Part shown: piece by piece, positions 32,099 to 41,009 of the stretch
How the letters are laid out: each line of letters begins with the position of its first letter
Numbering within the stretch: position 1 is the stretch's first letter
Source: an uncultured Georgenia sp.
GTDB taxonomy: Bacteria; Actinomycetota; Actinomycetes; Actinomycetales; Actinomycetaceae
Direction of reading: 5' to 3'
NCBI RefSeq assembly: GCF_937958535.1
Contig: NZ_CALGNQ010000070.1
Coordinates: 1 to 47,927 of the forward strand
DNA: 47,927 bases
Position numbers and translations under genes: made by a program
Notes under the pieces: model-generated
Database searches by the model: none
The model's input: the letters and a program-made list of their open reading frames with translations, nothing else
Told to the model about the DNA's origin: nothing

Positions 32099-32253
32099 CG
32101 GGGAGGTTCGCGACGCCTGGAGCCGCCGCCGACGACGGCACGCGGCACCCCCCCGGGCGCCTCGGCGTCGCCTCCGGACCGGAAGGGGATCTGTCCGCGC
32201 CATGACCACGGAGCGTGAGACACGTTCCGCGTGACCAACCGATGGAGTCGATG

Positions 32254-35200
32254 ATGACAAAGCACAAAGGGCTCAGGTGGACCCTGTACCCCGCGCTGGC
32301 GGTCACGCTGGGCGTCGGGATGCTGGCGGCACCGGCCGCCGCCGACCACCTGCCGTGGCACGACCCGGACCTGCCGCCCGAGCAGCGGGCGACGATGCTG
32401 CTCGAGGTGATGAGTCTCGAGCAGAAGATCCAGCAGATCGCGATCCGCGAGATCGAGGAGGACCCGGAGCTCGAGGAGTGCGTCCTGGAGTTCGCCCAGC
32501 GCACCATCGTCGGGATCCCGGAGCTCGGCATCCCGACCTTCCGGATGACCAACGGCGGCACCGGCATCCGCGGCGGCTCCTGCCAGAACCCGCTGGCCAC
32601 CGGTGTCCCGTCGACCACGGCGGCCGCCGCGACCTTCGACCGCGAGCTCAACTACGAGTACGGCACCATCCTCGGTGAGGAGGCGCGGCTCTTCGCCCAC
32701 CAGGTGCTCCTCGGCCCGGCGACGAACCTCGTCCGCCACCCGTACGGCGGCCGCAACTACGAGTACTTCAGCGAGGACCCGTTCCTCTCCGGGGCGCTCG
32801 CCGTGGAGCAGATCCGGGGGGCCCAGGACCAGGGCGTCCACGTCCAGCTCAAGCACTTCGCCCGCAACGAGCAGGAGACCGAGCGGTGGACCACCGCCTC
32901 GCGCATCCCCTCCCGGGCGATGCACGAGCTCTACCTGCTCCCCTTCGAGATGGCCATCAAGGACGGCGACGTCGCCTCCATCATGTGCGCCTTCCCCCAC
33001 CTCAACGGGGACTGGGCCTGCGAGAACGACCAGCTCCTGCGGGACACGCTGTACGACGAATGGGGCTTCGACGGCTGGATCATGAGCGACCGGCGCGCCA
33101 CCCACAGCACGGCCGAGGCCATCCTCGCCGGCAACGGCGTGGAGCTCGACTTCGGCCCGGAGTGGTACACCGAGGAGCTCATCGGCGAGGCGCTCGACGC
33201 CGGTGAGATCGACGAGTCGGACATCGACGCGCTCCTCCACCCCCGGTACACGAAGATGTTCGAGTTCGGGCTGATGGACGAGCCCTTCGACGAGTTCGTC
33301 GAGGTGCTCCCGGGTGAGGAGGGTCAGGAGGCCGGCGGCATCCTCCTCGGCGACGAGGCCTTCTACCGCGAGAACGGTGAGGTGGCCCGGCGGATCGCCG
33401 AGGCCGGCATCACGCTGCTGCGCAACGAGCCCGCCGGCGACGACACGGAGAACATCCTCCCGCTGGACGGCGACGAGGGCGAGATCGCCCTCATCGGGCA
33501 CGAGTGGTACACCGCCGACGCCAAGATGGCACCCCGCTCCAGCCGCTCGGAGAACGCCCACGTCTTCACCCAGTACACGATCAGCCCGCAGGAGGGGCTG
33601 GAGACCGTCATCGACGAGCTGGGGGGCGACTCGAACGTCACCTACTACGACGGCACGGACCTGGAGGAGGCGGCCGACGCCGCCGCCGACGCCGACGTCG
33701 TCATCCTCATGGTCGGCGACGACCCGCGCGAGACCGCGGACAAGACCACGCTCGGCTTCCCGGTGGTCCCCGAGCCCGGCACGGACGACTCCCCGTCCGA
33801 GCGCGTCGACCAGGAGGAGCTCATCGACGCCGTCATCGGGCAGAACGACAACACCATCGTCGTGCTCAAGACCTCGGGCATGGCGCTCCTGCCCTGGGTG
33901 AACCGGGTGCCCGCCATCGTCGCGGCCTGGTACCCGGGCCAGGAGGACGGTCTCGCCGTCGCCAACATCCTCTACGGGCGGGTCAACCCCTCGGGCAAGA
34001 CGCCCGTGACGTGGGGCAAAGCTCCCCGCGAGGCCGCCTACACCCGGCAGACCCAGTGGCCGGGAGGGCGGGAGGACACCGGGCTGCCCGGTGGTCCCGG
34101 CTTCGACCCCGAGGACCACGTCTTCGACCAGCGGGTCGCGCGCTACATCGAGGGCCTGGAGATGGGGGATCGCTGGTTCGAGGCGCACAACATCGCCCCG
34201 CAGTTCCCGTTCGGCCACGGCCTGTCCTACACGACGTTCGAGTACTCCGACCTCGCCGTGAGCGTCGCAGTGAACGACGGCGGTGAGCCCGTGCTCGAGG
34301 TCTCCTTCACGGTGACCAACACCGGGGACATGGCCGGCGCGGAGGCGGCCCAGGTCTACCTCACACTGCCGGAGGAAGCCGACGAGCCCTCCAAGAGGCT
34401 CGTGGGCTTCGACAAGCCGTACCTCGAGCCCGGCGCGAGCGAGACGGTCACCGTGACCCTCGACGCCGGCGCCGCGAACCACCCGCTCTCCTACTTCGCG
34501 CCGGAGAACCCGGACGACATCACGCAGTGGGCGGCCGGGGAGTGGGTGACCCCGGAGGGCACCTACACGGTGCACGTGGGTGGCTCGTCCGCCAGCACCC
34601 CGCTCGAGACCGACGTCCAGATCCCTGCGCCGCCGGCGCCGCCGCAGCGGTTCGGGTTCTTCCTGACGAACAGTTGGGGTGGTGGGGATGCTGACTATGC
34701 GTTCATGTATGGGCGGCACACCGATGAGGTGTTGGTCGGTGACTGGAATGGTGATGGGAGGGATTCGATCACGGTGCGTCGGGGCAAGACGTACTTCGTG
34801 AACAACCATCCGCGTGGTGGGCCGGCGGAGTCGGTGTTCATGTACGGGCGTGCCGATGACGTGGTGCTGGTCGGTGACTGGGACGGTGACGGCGTCGACA
34901 CTCTGGCGGTGCGTCGGGGCAAGACCTACCACGTGAAGAACAGCCTGCGTGGTGGGGATGCCGACCGGGTGATCCACTACGGCCGGGCGGAGGACGACAT
35001 CCTGGTCGGTGACTGGAACGGTGACGGCCGGGACACCTTCGCGGTGCGTCGGGGCAAGACCTACCACGTGAAGAACAGCCTGCGTGGTGGGGATGCCGAT
35101 GTGGTGTTCATGTACGGCAAGGCCGGTGACCTGGTCTACGCCGGTGACTGGGACGGCAACGGGCGTGACTCGTTCCTGGTGCGCCGGGGCAAGGAGTACC

Positions 35201-35358
35201 ACGTGAAGAACAGCCTGCGTGGCGGTCCGGCCGATGTGGTCATGCTCTACGGGCGGGCGACCGATGAGGTCTACATCGGTGACTGGGACGGCAACGGCAC
35301 CGACACCGTCGGGGTGCGCCGTACCCCGGCCACCGTGGCCGCCGCCCAGGAGGGCTGA
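32254..35358 (+). CDS. Secreted GH3 family glycosidase with C-terminal FG-GAP-like repeats
   Basis: 1034 residues from the third ATG (32254), which has GGAG at ideal spacing. Signal peptide 1-30 (APAAA/D). GH3 N-domain: GIPELGIPTFRMTNGG, KHFARNEQE, then GFDGWIMSDRR with nucleophile D279. The GH3 C-domain starts near 390 (AGITLLRNEPAG), with VAAWYPGQEDGLAVANIL and FPFGHGLSYTTFEYS. A fibronectin-III-like domain spans ~670-785. Residues ~800-1028 are five 45-residue units with GDWNGDGRD-type, possibly Ca-binding, loops. GH3 enzymes are retaining exo-glycosidases (beta-glucosidase, N-acetylglucosaminidase or xylosidase). The repeats probably mediate wall or substrate binding. A strong terminator follows. 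Confidence 0.92.
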   Translation: MTKHKGLRWTLYPALAVTLGVGMLAAPAAADHLPWHDPDLPPEQRATMLLEVMSLEQKIQQIAIREIEEDPELEECVLEFAQRTIVGIPELGIPTFRMTNGGTGIRGGSCQNPLATGVPSTTAAAATFDRELNYEYGTILGEEARLFAHQVLLGPATNLVRHPYGGRNYEYFSEDPFLSGALAVEQIRGAQDQGVHVQLKHFARNEQETERWTTASRIPSRAMHELYLLPFEMAIKDGDVASIMCAFPHLNGDWACENDQLLRDTLYDEWGFDGWIMSDRRATHSTAEAILAGNGVELDFGPEWYTEELIGEALDAGEIDESDIDALLHPRYTKMFEFGLMDEPFDEFVEVLPGEEGQEAGGILLGDEAFYRENGEVARRIAEAGITLLRNEPAGDDTENILPLDGDEGEIALIGHEWYTADAKMAPRSSRSENAHVFTQYTISPQEGLETVIDELGGDSNVTYYDGTDLEEAADAAADADVVILMVGDDPRETADKTTLGFPVVPEPGTDDSPSERVDQEELIDAVIGQNDNTIVVLKTSGMALLPWVNRVPAIVAAWYPGQEDGLAVANILYGRVNPSGKTPVTWGKAPREAAYTRQTQWPGGREDTGLPGGPGFDPEDHVFDQRVARYIEGLEMGDRWFEAHNIAPQFPFGHGLSYTTFEYSDLAVSVAVNDGGEPVLEVSFTVTNTGDMAGAEAAQVYLTLPEEADEPSKRLVGFDKPYLEPGASETVTVTLDAGAANHPLSYFAPENPDDITQWAAGEWVTPEGTYTVHVGGSSASTPLETDVQIPAPPAPPQRFGFFLTNSWGGGDADYAFMYGRHTDEVLVGDWNGDGRDSITVRRGKTYFVNNHPRGGPAESVFMYGRADDVVLVGDWDGDGVDTLAVRRGKTYHVKNSLRGGDADRVIHYGRAEDDILVGDWNGDGRDTFAVRRGKTYHVKNSLRGGDADVVFMYGKAGDLVYAGDWDGNGRDSFLVRRGKEYHVKNSLRGGPADVVMLYGRATDEVYIGDWDGNGTDTVGVRRTPATVAAAQEG
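34661..35338 (+). repeat. Five 135-bp in-frame tandem units encoding FG-GAP-like repeats
   Basis: The GTGCG(T/C)CGGGGC-type block starts at 34774, 34909, 35044 and 35179, with a final GTGCGCCG at 35314, an exact 135-nt period (45 residues). Units share near-identical DNA, such as AAGAACAGCCTGCGTGG. The first unit uses many T-ending codons (GAT, GGT, TAT, AAT), unlike the rest of the gene. Confidence 0.85.
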
Positions 35359-35380
35359 CCCCAGCCCATCTGAGCAACAC

Positions 35381-35420
35381 GGTCGGGGCCCTGCACCACA
35401 CCGGGTGCAGGGCCCCGACC
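35381..35420 (+). terminator. Rho-independent-type terminator after the GH3 gene
   Basis: A perfect 17-bp stem, 35381-35397 paired with 35404-35420, with a 6-nt loop. It begins 22 nt after the GH3 stop. There is no U-tract. Confidence 0.8.
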
Positions 35421-35469
35421 CTGTCCGCCGGAGCGCCCGCGGGGCGTGACGCGTGTGGCGTATGTGACA

Positions 35470-35538
35470 ACACGTGTGGGGAACCTCCCCTCATAGCACC
35501 GTTCCGCTTGACTGGGGAGGATGACACGCGTGTAATTC
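35470..35538 (+). promoter_or_regulatory. whiB2 upstream region with palindromes and candidate promoter
   Basis: TTGACT (35508-35513) is followed by TAATTC (35533-35538; 19-bp gap) or TGTAAT (17 bp). Two palindromes occur: ACACGTGT (35470-35477) and ACACGCGTGT (35524-35533); the second overlaps the -10. They are candidate operators. The assignment is tentative. Confidence 0.35.
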
Positions 35539-35569
35539 AGGTAGACGTCCGGCGAAGAGGGGAAGAGCA

Positions 35570-35887
35570 GTGTGGAACATTCTCGGTGATGGCCCGCTGA
35601 ACACTGGAGTTCCCGCAGAGGCGCCGCAGGTGGGACTGTACGCCCTGGACGCCCTCCCCGACGAGGGCGTCCTCGGCTGGCAGGAGCGGGCGCTGTGCGC
35701 CCAGACCGACCCGGAGGCCTTCTTCCCGGAGAAGGGTGGCTCCACGCGGGAGGCCAAGCGGGTGTGCACCGCGTGCGAGGTGCGCGTCGAGTGCCTGGAG
35801 TACGCGCTCGCCAACGACGAGCGGTTCGGGATCTGGGGCGGCCTGTCGGAACGGGAGCGCCGCAAGCTCAAGCGCCGGGCTGTCTGA
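35570..35887 (+). CDS. whiB2: WhiB-family Fe-S transcription regulator, WhiB2/WhmD type
   Basis: 105 residues from a GTG with GAGGGGAAG upstream. Four cysteines in the WhiB pattern: LCAQTDPEAFFPEKGG, then RVCTACEVRVECLEYAL (C-x2-C-x5-C), which bind a [4Fe-4S] cluster. The turn GIWGGLSERERRKLKRR is the basic, sigma-factor-interacting and DNA-binding end. TDPEAFFPEKGGSTREAK is characteristic of WhiB2/WhmD, linked to septation and cell division. The gene is placed as in other actinomycetes, upstream of a GT2/DUF5719 pair. Confidence 0.95.
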   Translation: MWNILGDGPLNTGVPAEAPQVGLYALDALPDEGVLGWQERALCAQTDPEAFFPEKGGSTREAKRVCTACEVRVECLEYALANDERFGIWGGLSERERRKLKRRAV

Positions 35888-35893
35888 TGCTTG

Positions 35894-38800
35894 ATGGCGG
35901 ACGCTGAGGCCGGCGGGCCCACGACGCTGGCCGTCGTGGTGAGCCCCGGGGTCTCGCCCTACCTCCCGCGCACCCTGCGCGGCCTCGCGGAGCAGACCCG
36001 CCCGGTCGGCACCGTCCTCGTCGTCGACACCAGCGCACCCGGCCGCGAGGTCGGTACGGGCGTGCCCGTCCACGACGCGATCGACGCCGCCGGCCTGCGC
36101 GAGGTCTCCACCGTGCGGGTGCTGCGCATCCCAGCCCCACGGACCTTCGGTGCGGCCGTCCGGGCGGCCCTCGCCGACCACGAGGCCTACCGCGCCGAGC
36201 AGGCCCGCCGGCGCGAGTTGCCGCCGCCGGCTCCCGAGCCGTGGCTGTGGCTCCTCCACGACGACTCCGCACCCGACCGGCGCGCGCACGCCGAGCTCCT
36301 CCGGGCCGGTGACTCCGGGCCCTCGATCGCCGTCGCCGGCCCCAAGCAGCGCGACTGGGCACGCCCGGACATCCTCCTCGAGGCGGGCGTCCGCGCCACC
36401 TCCACGGGCCGCCGGGTCCCCGACATCGAGGACGGCGAGCTCGACCAGGGGCAGCACGACGCACGGGAGGACGTGCTCGCGGTCGGCACCGCCGGCGCGC
36501 TCGTCCGCCGCGCGGTCTGGGACGAGCTGGGCGGCCCCGACCCGTCGCTCGGACCGTTCGGGGACGGCCTGGACCTGTGCCAGCGGGCCTGGCTGGCCGG
36601 GCACCGGGTGGTCCTCGTGCCCGCGGCGGTGGTCCAGCACGCCCGGGCCTCCTACCAGGGGCTGCGCGACCTGTCCTCCCCACACCCCGTCGCCCCCACC
36701 ACGCCCGACCCGCGGCGCTCCTTTGCCGCCCGGCGCCGCTCCCAGCTCTTCGTGTGGCTCACGACGACGCCGTGGTACTGGGTGCCGTTCGTCGTCCTCA
36801 CCATCCTGGCCCTTGCGCCGCTGCGCGCGCTGTGGCGCCTGACCACCAAGGAGATCGGGCTCGTCGGGGCCGAGATGCGGTCCGCCGCCGAGGTGCTCGT
36901 CCGGCCCGGAGCGATCTGGCGGGCCCGCCGCCGGCACCGCCGCACCCGGACAGTCCCGCTGCGCTACCTGCGCCCGCTGTGGGCCTCCTGGCGCGACGTC
37001 GCCCGCGCAAAACGGGACGAACGCCGCTCCCAGGCCGCGCTGCGCGCCCACCGCGCCGCCCCCAGCGAGCTGGAGATGCGTGAGCGGGCCGCACTCGCCC
37101 GCCGGCGCCGGGGCACCCTCGGGCTCCTGCTCCTCGGCCTCACCGCCATCTCGCTCGTCGCCTTCGGCCCGCTCCTCACGGCCGGTGCGCTGCGCGGCGG
37201 CGCCCTCGCCACCCTCGACGCCGGCGCCCGCGAGCTGTGGGACGCGGCGACGTCGGCATGGGTGGCCTCCGGCCTCGGGCACCCGGGGCCTGCCGACCCG
37301 CTGCTGTCGCTCCTCGCCGTCGCGCTGCTCCCGCTCGCCCCGCTCGGTGCGAGCGGCAACGTCCTGACGACGGCGGTGGTCCTCCTCGCCGTCCCGCTCG
37401 CTGGGCTCGGTGCCTGGTTCGCCGCCGGCGCCGCCACCCGCGGAGTGCTCCTGCGGGCGTGGGCGGCGGCGGTGTGGGCACTGGCCCCCGCCCTCCTCGT
37501 CGGCACCGGCGAGGGCCGGATCGGGGCGGTCCTCGCCCACGTCGCCCTCCCGTGGGTCGCGCTCGGCCTGGCCCGGGCCGTCGGGGTCAACCGGCGCGAC
37601 GTCATCCGCTCCGGGCTCGCCGACGCCCGCCGCACCCCGGCCGACGACCCACCGGTCGACGACGGCGCAGCGGCCGAGGCCGCCGAGCGGGCGACCGGCG
37701 AGACCGCGGCCACCATCGCGCCGGCGGCATCGACGGCCGTCCCCGCGACCACCGAGGAGACCCGCCCCACCCGCCCGACGAGCGGGTCCATCGCCGCGGC
37801 CGCGGGCTCCGGGCTCGCCCTGGCCGCGGCCTGCGCCGGCGCCCCGGTCCTCCTGCCCGCGGCGCTCGTCCTCCTCCTCGGCCTGACGGTCGTCGCTCCC
37901 CGCCGTCGCTGGCTGCTCGCGCTCATCGCGGTGCCGCCCGTCCTGGTCCTGGGCCCGCTGCTCACCGCGGCGCTGGCGGACGTGCCCGGCGGCAGGTGGC
38001 GCCGGCTCGTCGCGGACCCGGGCGTGCCGCTCGCCGTCGACCCGGGTGCGGCGTGGCTGTCCGCCCTCGGTTGGCCCCTCGCCCTGCCGCGGCTCACCGA
38101 CCTGGGAGACCCCTGGCCCACCGTCCTCGCCCTCGCCGGCGGCGCCGCGGTCCTCCTCGTCGCGGTCCTCGCCCTCCTGCGCGGCACCGGCCGGGCACGC
38201 GCGGTCCGGGCCGGGTGGCTCACCGTGGTCGTCGGCCTGGCGACCGCTCTCCTCTCCACCCGTACCCCCACCGCGGTGGGCGCCGACCTCACCGGGGAGC
38301 CGGCACTGGCCCACGGCTGGGCCGGTCCGGGGACGTCCCTGGTCCTGCTCGGGCTGCTCGTCGCGGCCACCGCCGCCGGTGACGGGATGCGCCGGTGGCT
38401 CCGCGAACGCAGCTTCGGCTGGCGGCAGGTCAGCGCCGGGCTCGTCACCGCGGTCATGGTGCTCGGACCGCTCGCCACCGCAGGCGCGTGGCTCGCCGGC
38501 GTCGTCCAGACCCGCGGCGCGGACCCCGCCCTGCTGGCGCTCGCGGGACGCGAGGACCCGCCCGTCCCGGCCGTCGCCCGCGAGCTGCAGACCGGGCCGG
38601 ACCGGGCGCGCACCCTGGCGTTGCACGTCGACGGCGCGGCGGTGCGACCGGAGGTGTGGCGGCAGGCCGGTACCCAGCTCACCGACACCGCGGCCGCCGT
38701 CGTCGCGGGCGGCCTGACCGCCGCGGGCACCCCCGCGGACGAGGACCCGGCCGCCGCGGAGCTCACCGAGCTCGTCGCCCAGCTCGCCACCGGCACCGCC

Positions 38801-39349
38801 CCCGAGGCGGGGGAGCAGCTCGGGCGGCTGGCGGTCGGTGTCGTCCTCGTGCCGCCCTCCACCGACCCCGAGTCGACGCCCGTGCGGCAGGACCTCATCG
38901 CCCGTCTCGACGCCACCGCGGGCCTGGAGCGGGTCACCGAGAACGCCTCGGGGGTGATCTGGCGGACCTCCCGTTCCGCGGGGCAGCCGGGCGCGGCCCA
39001 GTCGGTGGCACGCGTCCGCGTGGTCGACGCCGAGGGGGTGGTCCTGGAGGCGCTGCCCGCGGACGACGTCACGGTCGCCGCCCGGGTGCCGGCCGGTCCC
39101 GAGGGACGCCGGGTGGTGCTCGCCGAGCGTGCCGACAGCGGCTGGCGAGCGACGTACAACGGGCACCCGCTCCGCGCGACCACCGACGGCTGGCGGCAGG
39201 CGTTCGAGCTGCCGGCCCACACCGGCGACCTCGAGATCGGCTACGAGCCGGCCTGGCAGCTGCCGTGGCGGGTCGCGCAGGCCGTCGGGCTGGGCCTCAC
39301 CCTGCTCCTCGCGGTCCCGGTACGACGTCGACGGGAGGCGATGGCATGA
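35894..39349 (+). CDS. Large GT2 glycosyltransferase with C-terminal multi-TM domain
   Basis: 1151 residues from the ATG at 35894 (a TTG at 35891 is in frame). The N-terminal ~270 residues are GT2-like: LAVVVSPGVSPYLPRTLRGL, VLVVDTSAPG, WLWLLHDDSAPD (DDS in place of DxD), FGDGLDLCQRAWLAGHRVV. TM segments begin near 295 (TPWYWVPFVVLTILA) and occupy ~400-900, with Ala-rich loops. The last ~230 residues are extracytoplasmic, and a TM with a basic end (PVRRRREAMA) closes the chain. Similar genes sit beside whiB2 and DUF5719 in many actinomycetes and are thought to act in envelope glycan assembly; the exact product is unknown. It overlaps the next gene by 4 nt (ATGA). Confidence 0.85.
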   Translation: MADAEAGGPTTLAVVVSPGVSPYLPRTLRGLAEQTRPVGTVLVVDTSAPGREVGTGVPVHDAIDAAGLREVSTVRVLRIPAPRTFGAAVRAALADHEAYRAEQARRRELPPPAPEPWLWLLHDDSAPDRRAHAELLRAGDSGPSIAVAGPKQRDWARPDILLEAGVRATSTGRRVPDIEDGELDQGQHDAREDVLAVGTAGALVRRAVWDELGGPDPSLGPFGDGLDLCQRAWLAGHRVVLVPAAVVQHARASYQGLRDLSSPHPVAPTTPDPRRSFAARRRSQLFVWLTTTPWYWVPFVVLTILALAPLRALWRLTTKEIGLVGAEMRSAAEVLVRPGAIWRARRRHRRTRTVPLRYLRPLWASWRDVARAKRDERRSQAALRAHRAAPSELEMRERAALARRRRGTLGLLLLGLTAISLVAFGPLLTAGALRGGALATLDAGARELWDAATSAWVASGLGHPGPADPLLSLLAVALLPLAPLGASGNVLTTAVVLLAVPLAGLGAWFAAGAATRGVLLRAWAAAVWALAPALLVGTGEGRIGAVLAHVALPWVALGLARAVGVNRRDVIRSGLADARRTPADDPPVDDGAAAEAAERATGETAATIAPAASTAVPATTEETRPTRPTSGSIAAAAGSGLALAAACAGAPVLLPAALVLLLGLTVVAPRRRWLLALIAVPPVLVLGPLLTAALADVPGGRWRRLVADPGVPLAVDPGAAWLSALGWPLALPRLTDLGDPWPTVLALAGGAAVLLVAVLALLRGTGRARAVRAGWLTVVVGLATALLSTRTPTAVGADLTGEPALAHGWAGPGTSLVLLGLLVAATAAGDGMRRWLRERSFGWRQVSAGLVTAVMVLGPLATAGAWLAGVVQTRGADPALLALAGREDPPVPAVARELQTGPDRARTLALHVDGAAVRPEVWRQAGTQLTDTAAAVVAGGLTAAGTPADEDPAAAELTELVAQLATGTAPEAGEQLGRLAVGVVLVPPSTDPESTPVRQDLIARLDATAGLERVTENASGVIWRTSRSAGQPGAAQSVARVRVVDAEGVVLEALPADDVTVAARVPAGPEGRRVVLAERADSGWRATYNGHPLRATTDGWRQAFELPAHTGDLEIGYEPAWQLPWRVAQAVGLGLTLLLAVPVRRRREAMA

Positions 39350-40944
39350 ACGAGACGAGCGACGCCCACCGCTCCCGCCGGACCGCGCGGGACGCGGCCC
39401 GCCGCGGGCGCCGGACCCGCCGGGTGGTCACCGCCGTGACCGGAGGCGCCCTCCTCGCCGCGGCCGTCGCCGTGCCCGTGGCGGGGGAGGCGTGGCCGGC
39501 CGACCCCGTCGACGTGGGCCCCGCGGCCGTCCCCGTCGCCGCCACGACCGTCACCCAGGTGTGCCAGGGACCGCCCCGGCTCGCCACCGCGCTCGCCGGG
39601 CAGGACCTGGGCTACGACGAGTTCGACCCCGCCGGCTCCGGCACCCGCACGGGGCTCGACGTCGTCTCCCTCGCGCGGGACGGTGCCGAGCCCGGCGTCC
39701 TCACCCTGCACCCGAGCCTCGGGGAGACGGCGGGGGAGGAGCTGTCCCGCACCGGCGAGGCACGGCTGGGGCACGCCACCATGCGCGAGGCCGTCCGGCT
39801 CGCGGCCGAGCCGCAGGACGACGTCGTGGCCCTGGCCAGCGGGACCGCCGTCGCCGTGACCGAGTCCGGTGACCTGCGCGGGCTCACCGCCACGCCCTGC
39901 CTCGCCCCGGCCGCGTCGGCGTGGATCGTCGGCGGGTCGACCGAACCGGGCCACAGCGCCCAGCTCGTCCTGTCCAACGCCGGCGCGACGCCCGCGACGG
40001 TCACCCTCACCGGCTGGGGCAGCACCGGCCCGCTCGACCTGTCGGCCGCGGGGGCGGTCCTCGTCCCGCCCGGCGAGCAGCGCGTCGTCCTGCTCGAGGC
40101 CCTCACCGCCGACCCCCGGCCCGTCGTCCACCTCGAGGCCGGCGGCGGTGAGGTGACGGCCGTCGTCCAGGACAGCCGGTTGCGCGGGCTCGTCCCCGCC
40201 GGCACCGACCTCCTCACCCCGAGCGTCGCCCCCACCGAGACCGTCGTCATGCCCGGCGTCTTCGTCGGGGAGACCTCCGGCGAGGGACCGGACGCACCGG
40301 CCGTCCGCATCGTCAACCCGGGCGAGGACGCCGTGACGGCGCAGGTCGAGCTGCTCGGGCAGGACGGGCCCGTGCCCGTGCCCGGCGCGGACGCCCTCGT
40401 CGTCGATCCCGGTGCCGTCGCGGAGGTGTCCCTGGCGGGGATGCCGCCAGGCGCATGGACCGCCGTCGTCCGCGGTGACGGTCCGCTCACCGCGGCCGCC
40501 GTGTCGACGTCCGTCGGCCGCGCGGCGGACGACCCGCAGCACCCGCCGGTCGAGCGCGCCTGGGCGCCGGCCACCGCCGGGCTGTCGGCGGGCGTCGCCG
40601 CCGTCCCGGCAGAGCTCGTCTCGGGAGTCTCTCTCGTCGTCGCGAACCCGGCCGACCACAGCGTCACCGTCGAGGTCGTCCCGGTGCTGGCCGACGGCAC
40701 CCGCGGCACCGCGGTCACCCGTACGCTCGACGCCGGGACGAGCCTGCGCGAGCAGGTCCGCGAGCTCGCCGACCAGCCGGTGGCCGCCGTCGAGGTACGC
40801 GCCCCCGACGGCCCGGTCCACGCCGCGCTGGCGCTCAGCGCAGCCGCACCGGACGGCACCCTGCTCTCCGTCGTCCCCGTCACCGAGGACCCGCACTCGG
40901 CCCGCGCCGTGGACGTGGCGCCCGCCCTGCGTACGCTGCGCTGA
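39346..40944 (+). CDS. DUF5719 family surface protein
   Basis: 532 residues. Basic N-terminus (RRTARDAARRGRRTRR), then one signal-anchor helix (~27-45). The rest is extracytoplasmic and beta-rich: ATPCLAPAASAWIVGGST, QLVLSNAGATPATVTLTGWG, VVHLEAGGGEVTAVVQDS, RIVNPGEDAVTAQVELLG. I recognise DUF5719, which regularly follows the GT2/multi-TM gene near whiB2. No enzymatic motif is seen; it may be a structural or chaperone-like partner. Coupled by ATGA to the gene before it. Confidence 0.82.
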   Translation: MNETSDAHRSRRTARDAARRGRRTRRVVTAVTGGALLAAAVAVPVAGEAWPADPVDVGPAAVPVAATTVTQVCQGPPRLATALAGQDLGYDEFDPAGSGTRTGLDVVSLARDGAEPGVLTLHPSLGETAGEELSRTGEARLGHATMREAVRLAAEPQDDVVALASGTAVAVTESGDLRGLTATPCLAPAASAWIVGGSTEPGHSAQLVLSNAGATPATVTLTGWGSTGPLDLSAAGAVLVPPGEQRVVLLEALTADPRPVVHLEAGGGEVTAVVQDSRLRGLVPAGTDLLTPSVAPTETVVMPGVFVGETSGEGPDAPAVRIVNPGEDAVTAQVELLGQDGPVPVPGADALVVDPGAVAEVSLAGMPPGAWTAVVRGDGPLTAAAVSTSVGRAADDPQHPPVERAWAPATAGLSAGVAAVPAELVSGVSLVVANPADHSVTVEVVPVLADGTRGTAVTRTLDAGTSLREQVRELADQPVAAVEVRAPDGPVHAALALSAAAPDGTLLSVVPVTEDPHSARAVDVAPALRTLR

Positions 40945-40972
40945 CCCGCGTGCCGTCACCGGCGCCGGACCG

Positions 40973-40978
40973 TACGCT
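40973..40978 (+). promoter_or_regulatory. Candidate -10 (TACGCT) for the beta-helix gene
   Basis: TACGCT precedes the ATG at 41010 by 31 nt, and GGAGG follows as ribosome-binding site. A second TACGCT lies at 40932-40937 inside the end of the DUF5719 gene. Confidence 0.3.
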
Positions 40979-41009
40979 GCGACCAGGGAGCGCGGGTGAC
41001 GGAGGCGCG

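Noticed and set aside
31978..35202. Upstream extension of the TIGR03089 frame to over 1300 codons
   Set aside because: The extension is antisense to the GH3 gene; the family start (MSIATRVLDLLTG) and a -10 element both place the real start at 31977.
34661..35338. CRISPR-like spacing of repeats
   Set aside because: Units are in frame, 135 bp long, encode FG-GAP-like repeats and have no short repeat/spacer structure.
35470..35477. ACACGTGT as a specific regulator site (G-box)
   Set aside because: An 8-bp palindrome is expected by chance in a window of this size; kept only as a tentative part of the whiB2 upstream region.
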